Source: Lachnospiraceae bacterium (GTDB taxonomy: Bacteria; Bacillota; Clostridia; Lachnospirales; Lachnospiraceae). Taken from it: a DNA stretch of 51,018 nt. The notes under the pieces were generated by a model that worked only from the letters and a program-made list of their open reading frames with translations, was not told the DNA's origin and searched no databases. The first letter of the stretch is position 1. Every line of letters starts with the position of its first letter. Position numbers and translations under genes: made by a program. Location: the NCBI GenBank assembly GCA_022791755.1, contig JAAVZR010000028.1, positions 1 to 51,018 on the forward strand, read 5' to 3'. This document shows, piece by piece, positions 32,273-40,788 of this stretch.

Positions 32273-34081
32273 ATGAAAAAAGAGATATCTCGGAGAGATT
32301 TTCTCCGTGGAGCCGCGGCCGGCGCTGCCGGCCTGGCTGCCATGGGTGTCCTGGGCGGCTGCTCCAATAATGCATCAGCATCTACGACCGGTTCTGCTGA
32401 AACTGGCAGCGAAACCATCCCCGACACCACGACCGTCGCCCCTGAGACCACAGCGGTATCCGAACCGGCCACCACGGCAGCGGCAGCCCTGTCAAATCAG
32501 GACACCGTCTCCGGCGCCCGTTACGCCAAGGACTATGAAAATACCGCCTCCATCGGTATCGTATCCGAGCAGGTGACCTCGGAAGAAAACGCCGATATCG
32601 TCGTGGTGGGATCCGGCATCGCCGGTTTCATGGCTGCCATGATCGCCAAAGAACAGGCCCCCGACCTCAATATCATACTGTTAGAGAAAAACGGCCTCTA
32701 TGGCGGCAGCACCCGCCTGGCCGAATGCAACGGCCCCGCAGCCAATGCCACCGAGGAAGCCGCCCGGGCCAGCGCTGCCCGGCATGCTTCCGGCACCGGC
32801 TATATCGCGGATCCCATGCTAATGTATCACATGAAGTTGGAAGCCGGCTCCAACGCCAGCTGGCTCTTTGGCAAGCATAAGGTAGGCTACACCCAGGGCG
32901 GCGGCCCCGCCTTCTACGAGGGCGGCAACGGCTCCATTCCCGTGGATAAGAATCTGACTCCCGACTGTGAAGCTCTGGGAGTGGATATGCGCCTCAACAA
33001 CCGGGCCAAGGCACTCCTGCTGAACGACGATCACACATGCACCGGCATTCAGGTATATAATCCGGACGGAGAGCTTTATAACATCCGCTGTAAAGCCGTT
33101 ATTCTCTGTACCGGCGGTATGAGCACCAATCAGAAGCTCTTATCCTACTATGCAAACCAGGATATGGAAAAAATCATTCCCTGGGGGCTGGGTCAGGACG
33201 GCGACGGCCATATCATGGCCGAACAGACGGCTCACGGCAGAGCTACCCATCTGACCGTATCCTCTCTGTTCAATAATGTGCAGGGCTTCGCCTACGATTC
33301 TGCTCTGGGCTGCTGCGCCACCATGCAGTACACCAATGTGTGGGTCAATCAGGATGGCGTCCGTTTCATGGATGAATCCGGCGGCGGCAGTCTGGGGACC
33401 TCCGAAAGCGGCAAGGTCATCGAGTGCCAGGGACACGTCTATTCCATCATGGATCAGACCCATATCGACAACTATGCCAGAGGCGGTGCCACCAGACACT
33501 ATTCCGGTTTTGCGGACCTGATCGCCGGCGCCGAGACTCCTGCCATCTACGATGAGCTGAAGGAATATGCATCCAATCCCAACGTCTATACCTCCGATAC
33601 TCTGGAAGGGCTGGCGACAGCCATCGGGGTGGATTCTGCCGTCTTTACGGCCACCATCGATACCTATAATAAGAGCTGCGAAACAGGGACGGACAGCGAG
33701 TGGGGCAAGGATGCCAAATATCTGTGGCCTGTGGTGCAGGGACCGTTCTACGCTTTCCGGGTATCCTCCGGCATGCTCAACACCAACGGCGGAATCCGCA
33801 TCAATACCAATGCACAAGTCGTGGACGCCCGGTATAATCCCGTCACAGGCCTCTATGCCGCAGGCGTATGCACCAGCGGCTGGGACGGCGAGGTATACGG
33901 CGGCGGCACCTGCCAGACCGTAGGTATGTGGGCCGGCTCCAAGGCAGCCCGCCATGCCCTGGCCACGATCTTCGGCAAGACCGTAGCCGGGGACTGGTAC
34001 GGAGAGCTCATGGAAGTCGCCTCCGGCGGTCCTGGCGGCGGCCCTGCTCCCGAAGGGGGAAGCGAAGGCGCTCCTCAGTAA
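32273..34081 (+). CDS. Tat-exported FAD-binding reductase lipoprotein
   Basis: A 602-residue precursor. A twin-arginine signal SRRDFLRG (6-13) and hydrophobic core are followed by a lipobox VLGGC (Cys about 30). A Thr/Ser/Ala-rich linker runs to about residue 95. The FAD-binding domain of the fumarate-reductase/ketosteroid-dehydrogenase type has VVVGSGIAGFMAAM near 111-124, YGGSTRLAECNGP, ILCTGGMSTNQ, and a C-terminal TGLYAAGVCTSGWDGEVYGG. There is no FMN-bind domain and no haem motif, so the electron donor is unknown. It ends in a Gly/Pro-rich tail. It is a single-gene unit with promoter and terminator. The acceptor cannot be read from sequence. Confidence 0.87.
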   Translation: MKKEISRRDFLRGAAAGAAGLAAMGVLGGCSNNASASTTGSAETGSETIPDTTTVAPETTAVSEPATTAAAALSNQDTVSGARYAKDYENTASIGIVSEQVTSEENADIVVVGSGIAGFMAAMIAKEQAPDLNIILLEKNGLYGGSTRLAECNGPAANATEEAARASAARHASGTGYIADPMLMYHMKLEAGSNASWLFGKHKVGYTQGGGPAFYEGGNGSIPVDKNLTPDCEALGVDMRLNNRAKALLLNDDHTCTGIQVYNPDGELYNIRCKAVILCTGGMSTNQKLLSYYANQDMEKIIPWGLGQDGDGHIMAEQTAHGRATHLTVSSLFNNVQGFAYDSALGCCATMQYTNVWVNQDGVRFMDESGGGSLGTSESGKVIECQGHVYSIMDQTHIDNYARGGATRHYSGFADLIAGAETPAIYDELKEYASNPNVYTSDTLEGLATAIGVDSAVFTATIDTYNKSCETGTDSEWGKDAKYLWPVVQGPFYAFRVSSGMLNTNGGIRINTNAQVVDARYNPVTGLYAAGVCTSGWDGEVYGGGTCQTVGMWAGSKAARHALATIFGKTVAGDWYGELMEVASGGPGGGPAPEGGSEGAPQ

Positions 34082-34099
34082 ATACTTTTTGATATCAGG

Positions 34100-34159
34100 C
34101 GGTGCGCCCCTTCGGGCGCACCGTTTAAAAGCGGCGCCGGTATCTCCAACCGGCGCCGC
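34100..34159 (+). terminator. Double hairpin terminator after the Tat flavoprotein gene
   Basis: CGGTGCGCCC/GGGCGCACCG (34100-34123) is a perfect 10-pair stem followed by TTT. A second perfect 10-pair stem GCGGCGCCGG/CCGGCGCCGC (34131-34159) follows, with a T-rich stretch after it. Confidence 0.75.
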
Positions 34160-34778
34160 CCATATCTTTATCTATTTTACTATTATCTATACTGCGGTTC
34201 CTCTCACCGCCCGCTGTCCGTCTGCTTCTTTTCCTCTCGCAATCCCGGACAGTTATCATTTCAGATAATCTGTATCTCCGTTTTCGCTGACCGGACATCC
34301 ATGGCTTTACTTGATGTGCTTTCTCCGGACATCATCCAATGCGTTATTGGTAATACAGCCAGTGTGGTCATTACGGATTCATCATGAAATCAATCAAATA
34401 ATAGTCGTCCTTTATATTTATTTTACTTCTTTATTCTGCTTCTTTCTCTTATCCTTTGCAATTCAGACTGCCTTGCGCTTCTTAGTACATGGGACTCACC
34501 CCTTTCCCTGTGATTTTTCTTTTCTTTCGTTGTTTCTTATGGCTATATAATGCCATAAATCAGGAGGCTTGTCAATACCTTTTTCTGATATTTTTAAAGT
34601 TTTTCTTTTATATTTGTTGTATATAGAAGTTAAAACTTTTTATTCTGTTTTGACAACCAGATCTTTTTGGTTTTTTGCTAAATTTTTTGGTTTTTACAAA
34701 GTATATTGTCATATTTCCGCAATCAATTCTGCGGCAGTATGTACAATTTTACCATTCCAGTCCCTTCTCTGTATTCGG
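34160..34778. other. Gene-free AT-rich interval with one palindrome
   Basis: About 620 bases without a supported gene. Bases 34380-34740 are much richer in A and T than the neighbourhood, with long T-runs on the plus strand. Two short open frames there (34311-34550 and 34569-34922) have biased, low-complexity sequence and no ribosome site. TTATGGC-TATATAAT-GCCATAA (34537-34558) is an inverted repeat around an AT core and could be an operator or a hairpin. Confidence 0.5.
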
Positions 34779-35552
34779 CTACCGCTCGATATCCTTCAAG
34801 AACTGATTCCATGCCTCCTCATTCTGCACGAAATATCTGGGGCATTCCTTCCCGGTCACATCGTAATGACGAATCACATTCTCCGGCTTCAGATCATACT
34901 CCTCCTCCAGCCACTTCACTAACTTGACCAGGGACATATAGGTGGCGTCGTTAAACTTGCCCGTCTCATCCTCATGGCAGCATTCTATGGAAATCGTATC
35001 CGCATTCCGCGAGTTGGATGCATAGGCGATCTCATTTAAGGGAACGCACAGAATAACTGTACCGTCCAGATCGATGATGAAATGACTGCTGGCGCTCCTG
35101 GCGTCTTCGCCCTCCTTCTGATCTGCCAGACTGTCAAAATAGTTTCTGTTATTTTCCGCCGTGGTCCCTGCATTCCCTATATAGTGGACCACAATGCCGT
35201 TTACCTGCTCCAGCGGATCTCCGGGCCTGGAGTAGGGATTCTTACGGATCAGGTTCTCCACCACATAATCCGGCAGCCGTACGCTGCTCTGGGCCGGATC
35301 CGCGCTGTTTTGCTGGGTTCCCGGCGTCTTTCTGCCGCCGCGTTGCAGCAGAACGCCTATGACGGATATCACAATCAGGGCCAGCATTACGCCGGAGCTG
35401 ACTGCCATATGCTTCAGTTTCCTGAGCTTTTTCTCCCGGATCCTCCTCTCCCGGTATGCCCTCTTCTCCTCCGGCGGCAGCTGCGCATAGTAGGCACGCC
35501 GTTCCCGCAGTTCCCTTTCTCTCTTCGTCTCTCTCTTGCTTCTGTCAGCCAT
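34779..35552 (-). CDS. Membrane-anchored N-acetylmuramoyl-L-alanine amidase (Amidase_2/PGRP fold)
   Basis: The 257-residue protein has a basic, charged N-terminus (about 1-48), one membrane segment (MAVSSGVMLALIVISVIGVL, about 49-68) and an extracellular amidase domain (about 105-255). Zinc-site features are visible: NGIVVHYIGN (first His), ISIECCHED, and VIRHYDVTGKECPRYF with a second His and a late Cys replacing the more common third ligand. It cuts the bond between muramic acid and the stem peptide in the cell wall. ATG at 35552. A -10 TATAAT stands upstream on the minus strand at 35662-35667. It appears to be transcribed alone. Confidence 0.87.
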   Translation of the reverse strand: MADRSKRETKRERELRERRAYYAQLPPEEKRAYRERRIREKKLRKLKHMAVSSGVMLALIVISVIGVLLQRGGRKTPGTQQNSADPAQSSVRLPDYVVENLIRKNPYSRPGDPLEQVNGIVVHYIGNAGTTAENNRNYFDSLADQKEGEDARSASSHFIIDLDGTVILCVPLNEIAYASNSRNADTISIECCHEDETGKFNDATYMSLVKLVKWLEEEYDLKPENVIRHYDVTGKECPRYFVQNEEAWNQFLKDIER

Positions 35553-35789
35553 CTCGCTTCTTCTGCCCCTTTCGCCCCTTCTCAGGCCGGTATCTTTTGT
35601 GTCTGCTGTCCGGATACGGCGTCATCTGGCGTTCGCACCGGCAGGACATTGACTCAGGGATATTATATCAGATCTTTCGCCAAATTTGTTTTAGGAAATC
35701 TTACATTTTTCTATCGCAGCAAAAAAACGTAGTCAAATGGAGCAACCCCATAAGAAAGTTGCCCCAAGAACGTTGTCCGTAATTGAAAA

Positions 35790-36041
35790 TCATGGAATCA
35801 GAACGGTATGGCGTTCACTCCCCCTCTTCCTCCTGTGCTTCTGTATGGACTTATAACAGTTCAGATACTCCTGTTCCGGTGTTTCCGGCTCCGGCGCTGT
35901 CCAAAGATCGGCTGTGTTATAGAACTGACTTAGTGTAAATGCAGCTTTCAAAAACTTTTTCACTCTGTTAAATTTGAACTTTTTGTAAACTACTGGAATA
36001 GTGTTGACAAATCCACACGACTGTGATAGTATGTGCATCAT
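35790..36041 (-). pseudogene. Possible gene remnant upstream of blaI (uncertain)
   Basis: An 83-codon frame has a second half with a coding look (residues 38-75: SQFYNTADLWTAPEPETPEQ and a basic tail), while its first 30 residues run through the blaI promoter and operators. I do not recognise it, and no ribosome site supports its start. It may be the 3' end of a gene displaced when the BlaI/BlaR1 pair arrived, or chance. The remaining stretch 35553-35789 shows only a short GCAAC/GTTGC hairpin at 35742-35762. Confidence 0.25.
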
Positions 36042-36059
36042 AAACTATTGCAATAGTTT
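35987..36059 (+). promoter_or_regulatory. blaI promoter with two operators
   Basis: TTGACA (36004-36009), 17 bases, TAGTAT (36027-36032) form the promoter. A perfect 18-base palindrome AAACTATTGCAATAGTTT (36042-36059) covers the early transcript. A second copy with three changes, AAACTACTGGAATAGTGT (35987-36004), ends on the first base of the -35. The centres are 55 bases apart. The symmetric arrangement fits binding of the BlaI-type repressor coded next. Confidence 0.75.
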
Positions 36060-36076
36060 GAAAGGAAGTGATTGAA

Positions 36077-36454
36077 ATGGTCGTCAAGCTCTTTGACTCG
36101 GAGCTGAAAGTCATGGCTGTGCTCTGGAAAGAAGGTGATATGCCAGCAAAGCAAATCTCGGACATACTGAAAGAAACCACCGGCTGGAACATGAACACCA
36201 CCTACACTGTCATCAAGAAGTGCATCGCCAAGGGCGCCATTGAGCGCAGAGAGCCGAATTTTCTGTGCCATGCCCTGATTACCAGGGATGTGGTGCAGGC
36301 GGCGGAGACGGAGGAACTGCTTCACAAGCTGTTTGACAGCTCCCCCGATCTGCTGTTTGCGTCCCTGCTGGGCCATCAGAAGCTGTCAAAGGCCCAGATC
36401 GACAACCTGCGGCGCATGGTATCCAAATTGCAGGCCCAGGAGGAAAGCGAATGA
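36077..36454 (+). CDS. BlaI/MecI/CopY-family repressor
   Basis: A 125-residue winged-helix repressor: LFDSELKVMAVLWKEGDMPAKQISD, TTGWNMNTTYTVIKKCIAKGAIER, then a C-terminal dimerisation helix (LFDSSPDLLFASLL, KLSKAQIDNLRRMV). Proteins of this group are inactivated by cleavage when their BlaR1 partner senses a cell-wall antibiotic. Start at ATG 36077 is chosen since AAAGGAAG lies 8 bases upstream; a GTG at 36068 is too close to it. The stop overlaps the partner gene by four bases (ATGA). Confidence 0.9.
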   Translation: MVVKLFDSELKVMAVLWKEGDMPAKQISDILKETTGWNMNTTYTVIKKCIAKGAIERREPNFLCHALITRDVVQAAETEELLHKLFDSSPDLLFASLLGHQKLSKAQIDNLRRMVSKLQAQEESE

Positions 36455-37854
36455 CCCTTATTCAAATGACTGTGTCCGGAGGAGTCTTCATTCTGTTCAT
36501 CGTAGTGGTGCGGGCGCTGGCTTTCCACCGCCTGCCCAAAGGGGGATTTCTGGCTCTGTGGGAGATGGCAGCGCTGCGGCTTCTCCTGCCCTTCACCATT
36601 TCTCTGCCGTTTAGCGTGTTTGCTCCCGCAAGGAATCTGCCGGTGGTGGGCGAGTATCTGGCAGTGGGCGAAACCTCCTCCCCGGGTACACAGGCTGCGG
36701 GAATACCCGCCGATACACTTGTCCCGGCTGAATCAGCCTCCAGCGCAGTTTTGCCTATGGTCTGGCTGGCTGGCACGGCGCTGATAGCGGCATATTTTAT
36801 GATATCTTATGTGCGGGCCAGACGGCGGTTTTGCTGCTCCAGCCCGGACACTACCCCCGCTGTCCAGAGGTGGCTGGCAAGCCAAAAGCTGCGCAGGCCG
36901 CTTAAAGTGCGGCAGTCAGCCCTGATATCCTCGCCGCTGACCTATGGCATCCTGTGCCCGGTTATTCTGCTCCCGCAACGGATGGAACGGGGCGATGAAG
37001 CCGCCCTAACCCATATCCTTACCCACGAGTATATTCACATCCGGCGCTTTGACAGTGTGGCAAAGCTGGTGTTCGCCGCTGTGCTGTGTGTCCATTGGTT
37101 CAACCCTCTGGCCTGGGTGATGTACGTCGTGGCCAACCGCGACTTGGAGCTGTCCTGCGACGAACGGGTGATAGACACTCTGGGCGGCAGGGAAAAAGCC
37201 CCTTATGCGCTGACTCTGATTAACATGGAGGAAACCAGGAGCCGCTGTTTTTCCCCCTACACCCATTTCAGCAAACTTGCCATCGAAGAAAGGATTGAAG
37301 CGATTATGAAGTATAAAAAAGCGTCTGTGTCAGCGCTGATCCTGGCCGTTGTCCTGGTGATTGGCGCAACTACTGCCTTTGCAGACTCCGCAAACCCTGC
37401 CTCCAATGAGCAGCAGGATCGGCAGTTGAATACGGAACCTATTATCGACGAGGGCACCCTGATGTCCTACGTTAACCCGGTTGACGGAAAGACCTACTAT
37501 AGCTTTGACAATGGAAAAACCTTTGAAGCTATGACAGATGAGGAGTTCGAGCAGCGTTTCCCAGTCCCTGACGTGGAGTGGTGGACATATGAGGAATACG
37601 CCGCATGGCTGGAACAGGAGAAGGTAAATCTCCAATCTATGCTTGGGGAAACAGGCTCTACCGGTGGGCGGGGCGAGTTTACCTGGACTCAGGAAATCAT
37701 AGATGAAACCATCGCCATGTATGAAGGTATTTTGCAGGAAATCAAGGAGGGCAAAATGTACTCGAAATCCGTTGACGGAGACGATACCTTGATGATGAGC
37801 TATGACCCAGCCGACATTGCCATGAATGCAGAGGCAGAAGACACCGTTTCATGA
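36451..37854 (+). CDS. BlaR1/MecR1-type M56 metallopeptidase sensor without a penicillin-binding domain
   Basis: A 467-residue membrane protein. TM segments lie at about 8-25, 35-55 and 93-113. The M56 peptidase domain has LTYGILCPVILLP, the zinc site HEYIH near 196-200 and an ELSCDERV helix. A fourth TM is near 290-310 (SVSALILAVVLVIGATTAFA). The external C-terminal part (about 311-467) is short, acidic and Trp/Tyr-rich (DGKTYYSFDNGKTFEAMTDE, WWTYEEYAAWL) and does not show the S-x-x-K/KTG motifs of a beta-lactam-binding domain. It probably senses something else at the cell surface and cleaves the repressor. No resistance gene follows. Confidence 0.85.
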   Translation: MTLIQMTVSGGVFILFIVVVRALAFHRLPKGGFLALWEMAALRLLLPFTISLPFSVFAPARNLPVVGEYLAVGETSSPGTQAAGIPADTLVPAESASSAVLPMVWLAGTALIAAYFMISYVRARRRFCCSSPDTTPAVQRWLASQKLRRPLKVRQSALISSPLTYGILCPVILLPQRMERGDEAALTHILTHEYIHIRRFDSVAKLVFAAVLCVHWFNPLAWVMYVVANRDLELSCDERVIDTLGGREKAPYALTLINMEETRSRCFSPYTHFSKLAIEERIEAIMKYKKASVSALILAVVLVIGATTAFADSANPASNEQQDRQLNTEPIIDEGTLMSYVNPVDGKTYYSFDNGKTFEAMTDEEFEQRFPVPDVEWWTYEEYAAWLEQEKVNLQSMLGETGSTGGRGEFTWTQEIIDETIAMYEGILQEIKEGKMYSKSVDGDDTLMMSYDPADIAMNAEAEDTVS

Positions 37855-37920
37855 TATGTACCTCCCCGAAGCGCTGTCTTTCCCCGCAATTCAGTCACAT
37901 TTGGCTGGCTATAAAAATTG

Positions 37921-37954
37921 TGGGAGAGGTAACTTCCTTATGTTACCTCTCCCA
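37921..37954 (-). terminator. Terminator of the LytM-like gene
   Basis: TGGGAGAGGTAAC and GTTACCTCTCCCA form a perfect 13-pair stem with an eight-base loop. On the minus strand CAATTTTTA follows. It may also stop convergent transcription from the BlaR1-type gene. Confidence 0.75.
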
Positions 37955-37994
37955 CTGGGCCGCGGCCGTCTTTCCAACGTCGTCTCTTTCTTTT

Positions 37995-38894
37995 CTACCG
38001 GATATAGTCCAGCGGGTCCACCGGATCCTGCTGATGACGCATCTCCAGATACATATTCGGTCCCTCTACCACATAATATTTGGTCGGCTCTGCCACATAG
38101 CCCAGGACCTCTCCGGCCTCCACCAGCTGATCCACCGATACGGTCACATCCTTCAGCTGGCCATAGAGAATGGAATATTCTCCGCCCAGATCCATCACGA
38201 CAAAATTTCCCAGCTCCTCATCGGAGCCCACAGCTGTCACCACGCCGCGTACAGCCGCCTCCACAGGCAGGCCCACTTCGCTCTGAATCAAGATACCCGG
38301 ATTGCACTTATACTGCTTCAGAGTGGGAAAATAGATTGTGGAATCCATGCTGTAATCCAGTATTACATTTCCTTCCACAGGCCACGCGATATGGCTTCCC
38401 TCCTGAAAATGAAGTGCGGCTCCTTCCACATCCACCGGCTGATTGGCGTCTTCCTCATTCTCAGGTTCATACACCACGGCATCCTCCGCATCCACCAGCG
38501 TCTCCTCGTCGGTCTCGTTCTCATCCGCCTCTTTCGTGCTCTTGTTATCGTCCTTCTTTTTGTCAGAATCCTTCTGGGGAAGCACCGCATCCACCTTATC
38601 GGACTGTACCGCCTGTTCCGACGGGTCAGGCTCTGCGGTATCGGCGTCATCGAAGATGTGAGCCGGATCATCCACCTGCGGCGTCGTCGGTGCCGCCAGC
38701 TGCTCCCTGTCCGCATCCTTATCTTCCTGCGTCTCAAACGCATATCCGGACTGATCATCCCCTGGCTTTTTCTTCGACTCCCCGCTTCGCATCGCTATGA
38801 CGCCTGCCACAGCCGTACCCGCCATCAAAACGATTAACAGCGCTGCAAGAACTGTTTTATTTTGCAGCCATTTGGTAAATTGATTCTTCTTCAC
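37995..38894 (-). CDS. SpoIIQ-like membrane protein with degenerate LytM (M23) domain
   Basis: The 299-residue protein has one N-terminal membrane segment (about 14-36), a long acidic, Lys/Asp/Glu-rich linker (about 40-165) and a C-terminal LytM-like domain. The zinc motifs are altered: the first reads YKCNPGILI where active enzymes have H-x-G-x-D-I, and the last reads YLEMRH instead of H-x-H. It is therefore likely a scaffold rather than a hydrolase, as in some SpoIIQ proteins of the forespore-mother cell channel. The GTG at 38894 is preferred since GAGGTGAT lies six bases upstream; a TTG 12 codons earlier has no ribosome site. Confidence 0.75.
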   Translation of the reverse strand: MKKNQFTKWLQNKTVLAALLIVLMAGTAVAGVIAMRSGESKKKPGDDQSGYAFETQEDKDADREQLAAPTTPQVDDPAHIFDDADTAEPDPSEQAVQSDKVDAVLPQKDSDKKKDDNKSTKEADENETDEETLVDAEDAVVYEPENEEDANQPVDVEGAALHFQEGSHIAWPVEGNVILDYSMDSTIYFPTLKQYKCNPGILIQSEVGLPVEAAVRGVVTAVGSDEELGNFVVMDLGGEYSILYGQLKDVTVSVDQLVEAGEVLGYVAEPTKYYVVEGPNMYLEMRHQQDPVDPLDYIR

Positions 38895-38989
38895 GATTAT
38901 CACCTCGCTAATAGTCTTACCCAAAAGCAAGGCATTATGCAGGTAAATTTTTCAGGTTTTATCATCCGGACAAACGACTTTTTCCGTAC

Positions 38990-39016
38990 GCAAAAAAGCG
39001 GGCAAACATGCCCGCT
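38990..39016 (-). terminator. Terminator of ptsI
   Basis: On the minus strand AGCGGGCA-TGTT-TGCCCGCT is a perfect eight-pair stem followed by six T, 36 bases after the ptsI stop. Confidence 0.85.
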
Positions 39017-39051
39017 CCTCTGTCAGAATCCTATCTTTTTCGTATCCTTTC

Positions 39052-40737
39052 CTACGCCTCCAGCAGAGCGTCGATCTCACGGACATAGGCGCACTTCGCC
39101 ACCTTATCCGCGATCTCCTTCGCCTGAGCATAAGGGGTGCTGCGAAGCTCCGCTTTGACCTCCGACACCGCACCGGCCGACATACTGAACTCATCCAGTC
39201 CAAAACCCAGAAGTACCTTCAGCGCTTTGGGATCGCTGGCGAACTCTCCGCACATGCCCACCTTGATTCCGGCCGCATGGCCTGCGTCAATGGTCCTCTT
39301 GATATTGCGAAGCACTGCGGGATGGAAAGAATTATACATATTGGAAATCTTCTTATTGCCGCGGTCCACCGCCAGGGTATACTGCGTCAGGTCATTCGTA
39401 CCGATACTGAAGAAGCCCACCCGGCTGGCAAAATCCTCTGCGCAGGCTACGCTGGCCGGCGTCTCGATCATCATGCCCACCACGATATTTTCATTAAATG
39501 TCTTTCCCTCCGCCTTCAGCTCCTTCTTGCACGCCTCCAGAAGCTCATTGGCATGGTCCAGCTCCTCCACCGAGATAATCATCGGATACATGATCCGGAT
39601 ATTGCCATAGGCTCCGGCCCGCAAAAGAGCCCTCAGCTGCGTCTTAAATACGTCTTCCCTGTCCAGGCAGACACGGATGGCGCGATAGCCCAGGAAAGGA
39701 TTTTCTTCCTGGCCGAAGTCAAAGTAGGACAGCGCCTTATCTCCGCCGATATCCAGTGTGCGGATGATGACCTCTTTGCCCTCCAGAAGCTCCGCCGCTT
39801 CCTTATATACGGTAAACTGCTCCTCCTCAGTGGGGAAATGATCGTTCTCCATATAGAGGAACTCCGTACGGAACAGGCCGATGCCGTCGATATGGTGCGG
39901 CAGGGCGTTTTTGATGTCTTCGATATTACCCACATTGGCAAAGAGCTCCACGGTCTTGCCATCCGGCGTCTCGGCAGGCAGGAGGCTGATCTCAGCCAGC
40001 TCCTTCTCTCTCTTCCAAAACGCTTCCATCTTCTCCGTATACTCTGCCACAGCCGCCTCATCGGGATTTATGATGATCGTTCCGCTCTTGGCATCCATGG
40101 CGATCTGGTCGTTCATGGCCACCTCGCTCATGATTCCTTCCACTCCCACCAGAGCAGGCAGGTTCAGATTGCGCGCCATGATGGATACATGGCTGGTCAC
40201 ACCGCCCTCCTGCGTGATAAAGCCCAGCACATATTCCAGATTCATCACCGCCGTGTCGGAGGGCGCCAGATCCTCGGCCACCACGATCACCTTCTCGTTA
40301 ATTCCGCTGAGAGCACTGTCCTCCACGCCTTTCAGTTTGCACATCAGACGCTTTCCCACATCCTTCATATCGGCGCCGCGCTCCCGCATGTATTCGTCAT
40401 CCATATCCGCAAAGATCGCGGCAAACATGTCTACCGTCTCCTCCAGAGCCAGCTCGGCGTTTTTCCTCTCGTCCTTAATCTTCTCCAAAACGCCGTCGTA
40501 CAGAGTCGGATCCTGCACCAGCTCCAGATGGGCGCCAAAAATCTCGTTCTGCTCTGCCAGCACGGCCAGGTCTGCCTTCGCTGCCTCTATGGCCGCTTCA
40601 TACCTGGCTGTCTCCGCCTCCACGGCGCTCTCTGCAATCACAGTGCGGTCCGCCGACAGATCCGGACGTTTTACCACATAGGCCTTTCCCATGACGACGC
40701 CCTTGGATGCCGTGCGTTTTACATTGATCGTTTTCAT
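39052..40737 (-). CDS. ptsI: PTS enzyme I (phosphoenolpyruvate-protein phosphotransferase)
   Basis: This 561-residue cytosolic enzyme starts all PTS transport by moving phosphate from PEP to HPr. The N-terminal HPr-binding helices (about 25-145) are followed by the phosphohistidine motif GGVTSHVSIMARNLNLPALVG near 187, then the PEP-binding barrel with LDIGGDKALSYF, ENPFLGYRAIR, IMYPMI, FSIGTNDLTQY and the catalytic Cys in VGMCGEFASDP. Length is slightly below the usual 570-575. GGAGGG precedes the ATG. It follows the Cof phosphatase gene by 51 bases and is probably co-transcribed with it; HPr is divergent. Confidence 0.97.
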   Translation of the reverse strand: MKTINVKRTASKGVVMGKAYVVKRPDLSADRTVIAESAVEAETARYEAAIEAAKADLAVLAEQNEIFGAHLELVQDPTLYDGVLEKIKDERKNAELALEETVDMFAAIFADMDDEYMRERGADMKDVGKRLMCKLKGVEDSALSGINEKVIVVAEDLAPSDTAVMNLEYVLGFITQEGGVTSHVSIMARNLNLPALVGVEGIMSEVAMNDQIAMDAKSGTIIINPDEAAVAEYTEKMEAFWKREKELAEISLLPAETPDGKTVELFANVGNIEDIKNALPHHIDGIGLFRTEFLYMENDHFPTEEEQFTVYKEAAELLEGKEVIIRTLDIGGDKALSYFDFGQEENPFLGYRAIRVCLDREDVFKTQLRALLRAGAYGNIRIMYPMIISVEELDHANELLEACKKELKAEGKTFNENIVVGMMIETPASVACAEDFASRVGFFSIGTNDLTQYTLAVDRGNKKISNMYNSFHPAVLRNIKRTIDAGHAAGIKVGMCGEFASDPKALKVLLGFGLDEFSMSAGAVSEVKAELRSTPYAQAKEIADKVAKCAYVREIDALLEA

Positions 40738-40788
40738 AATAGATACCCTCCAGTATTAATTGTTTTTCTATCATATAAAGCCAACGCC

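Noticed and set aside
34311..34550. Short plus-strand frame of 79 codons in the AT-rich gap
   Set aside because: Low-complexity hydrophobic sequence, no ribosome site, no resemblance to a known family.
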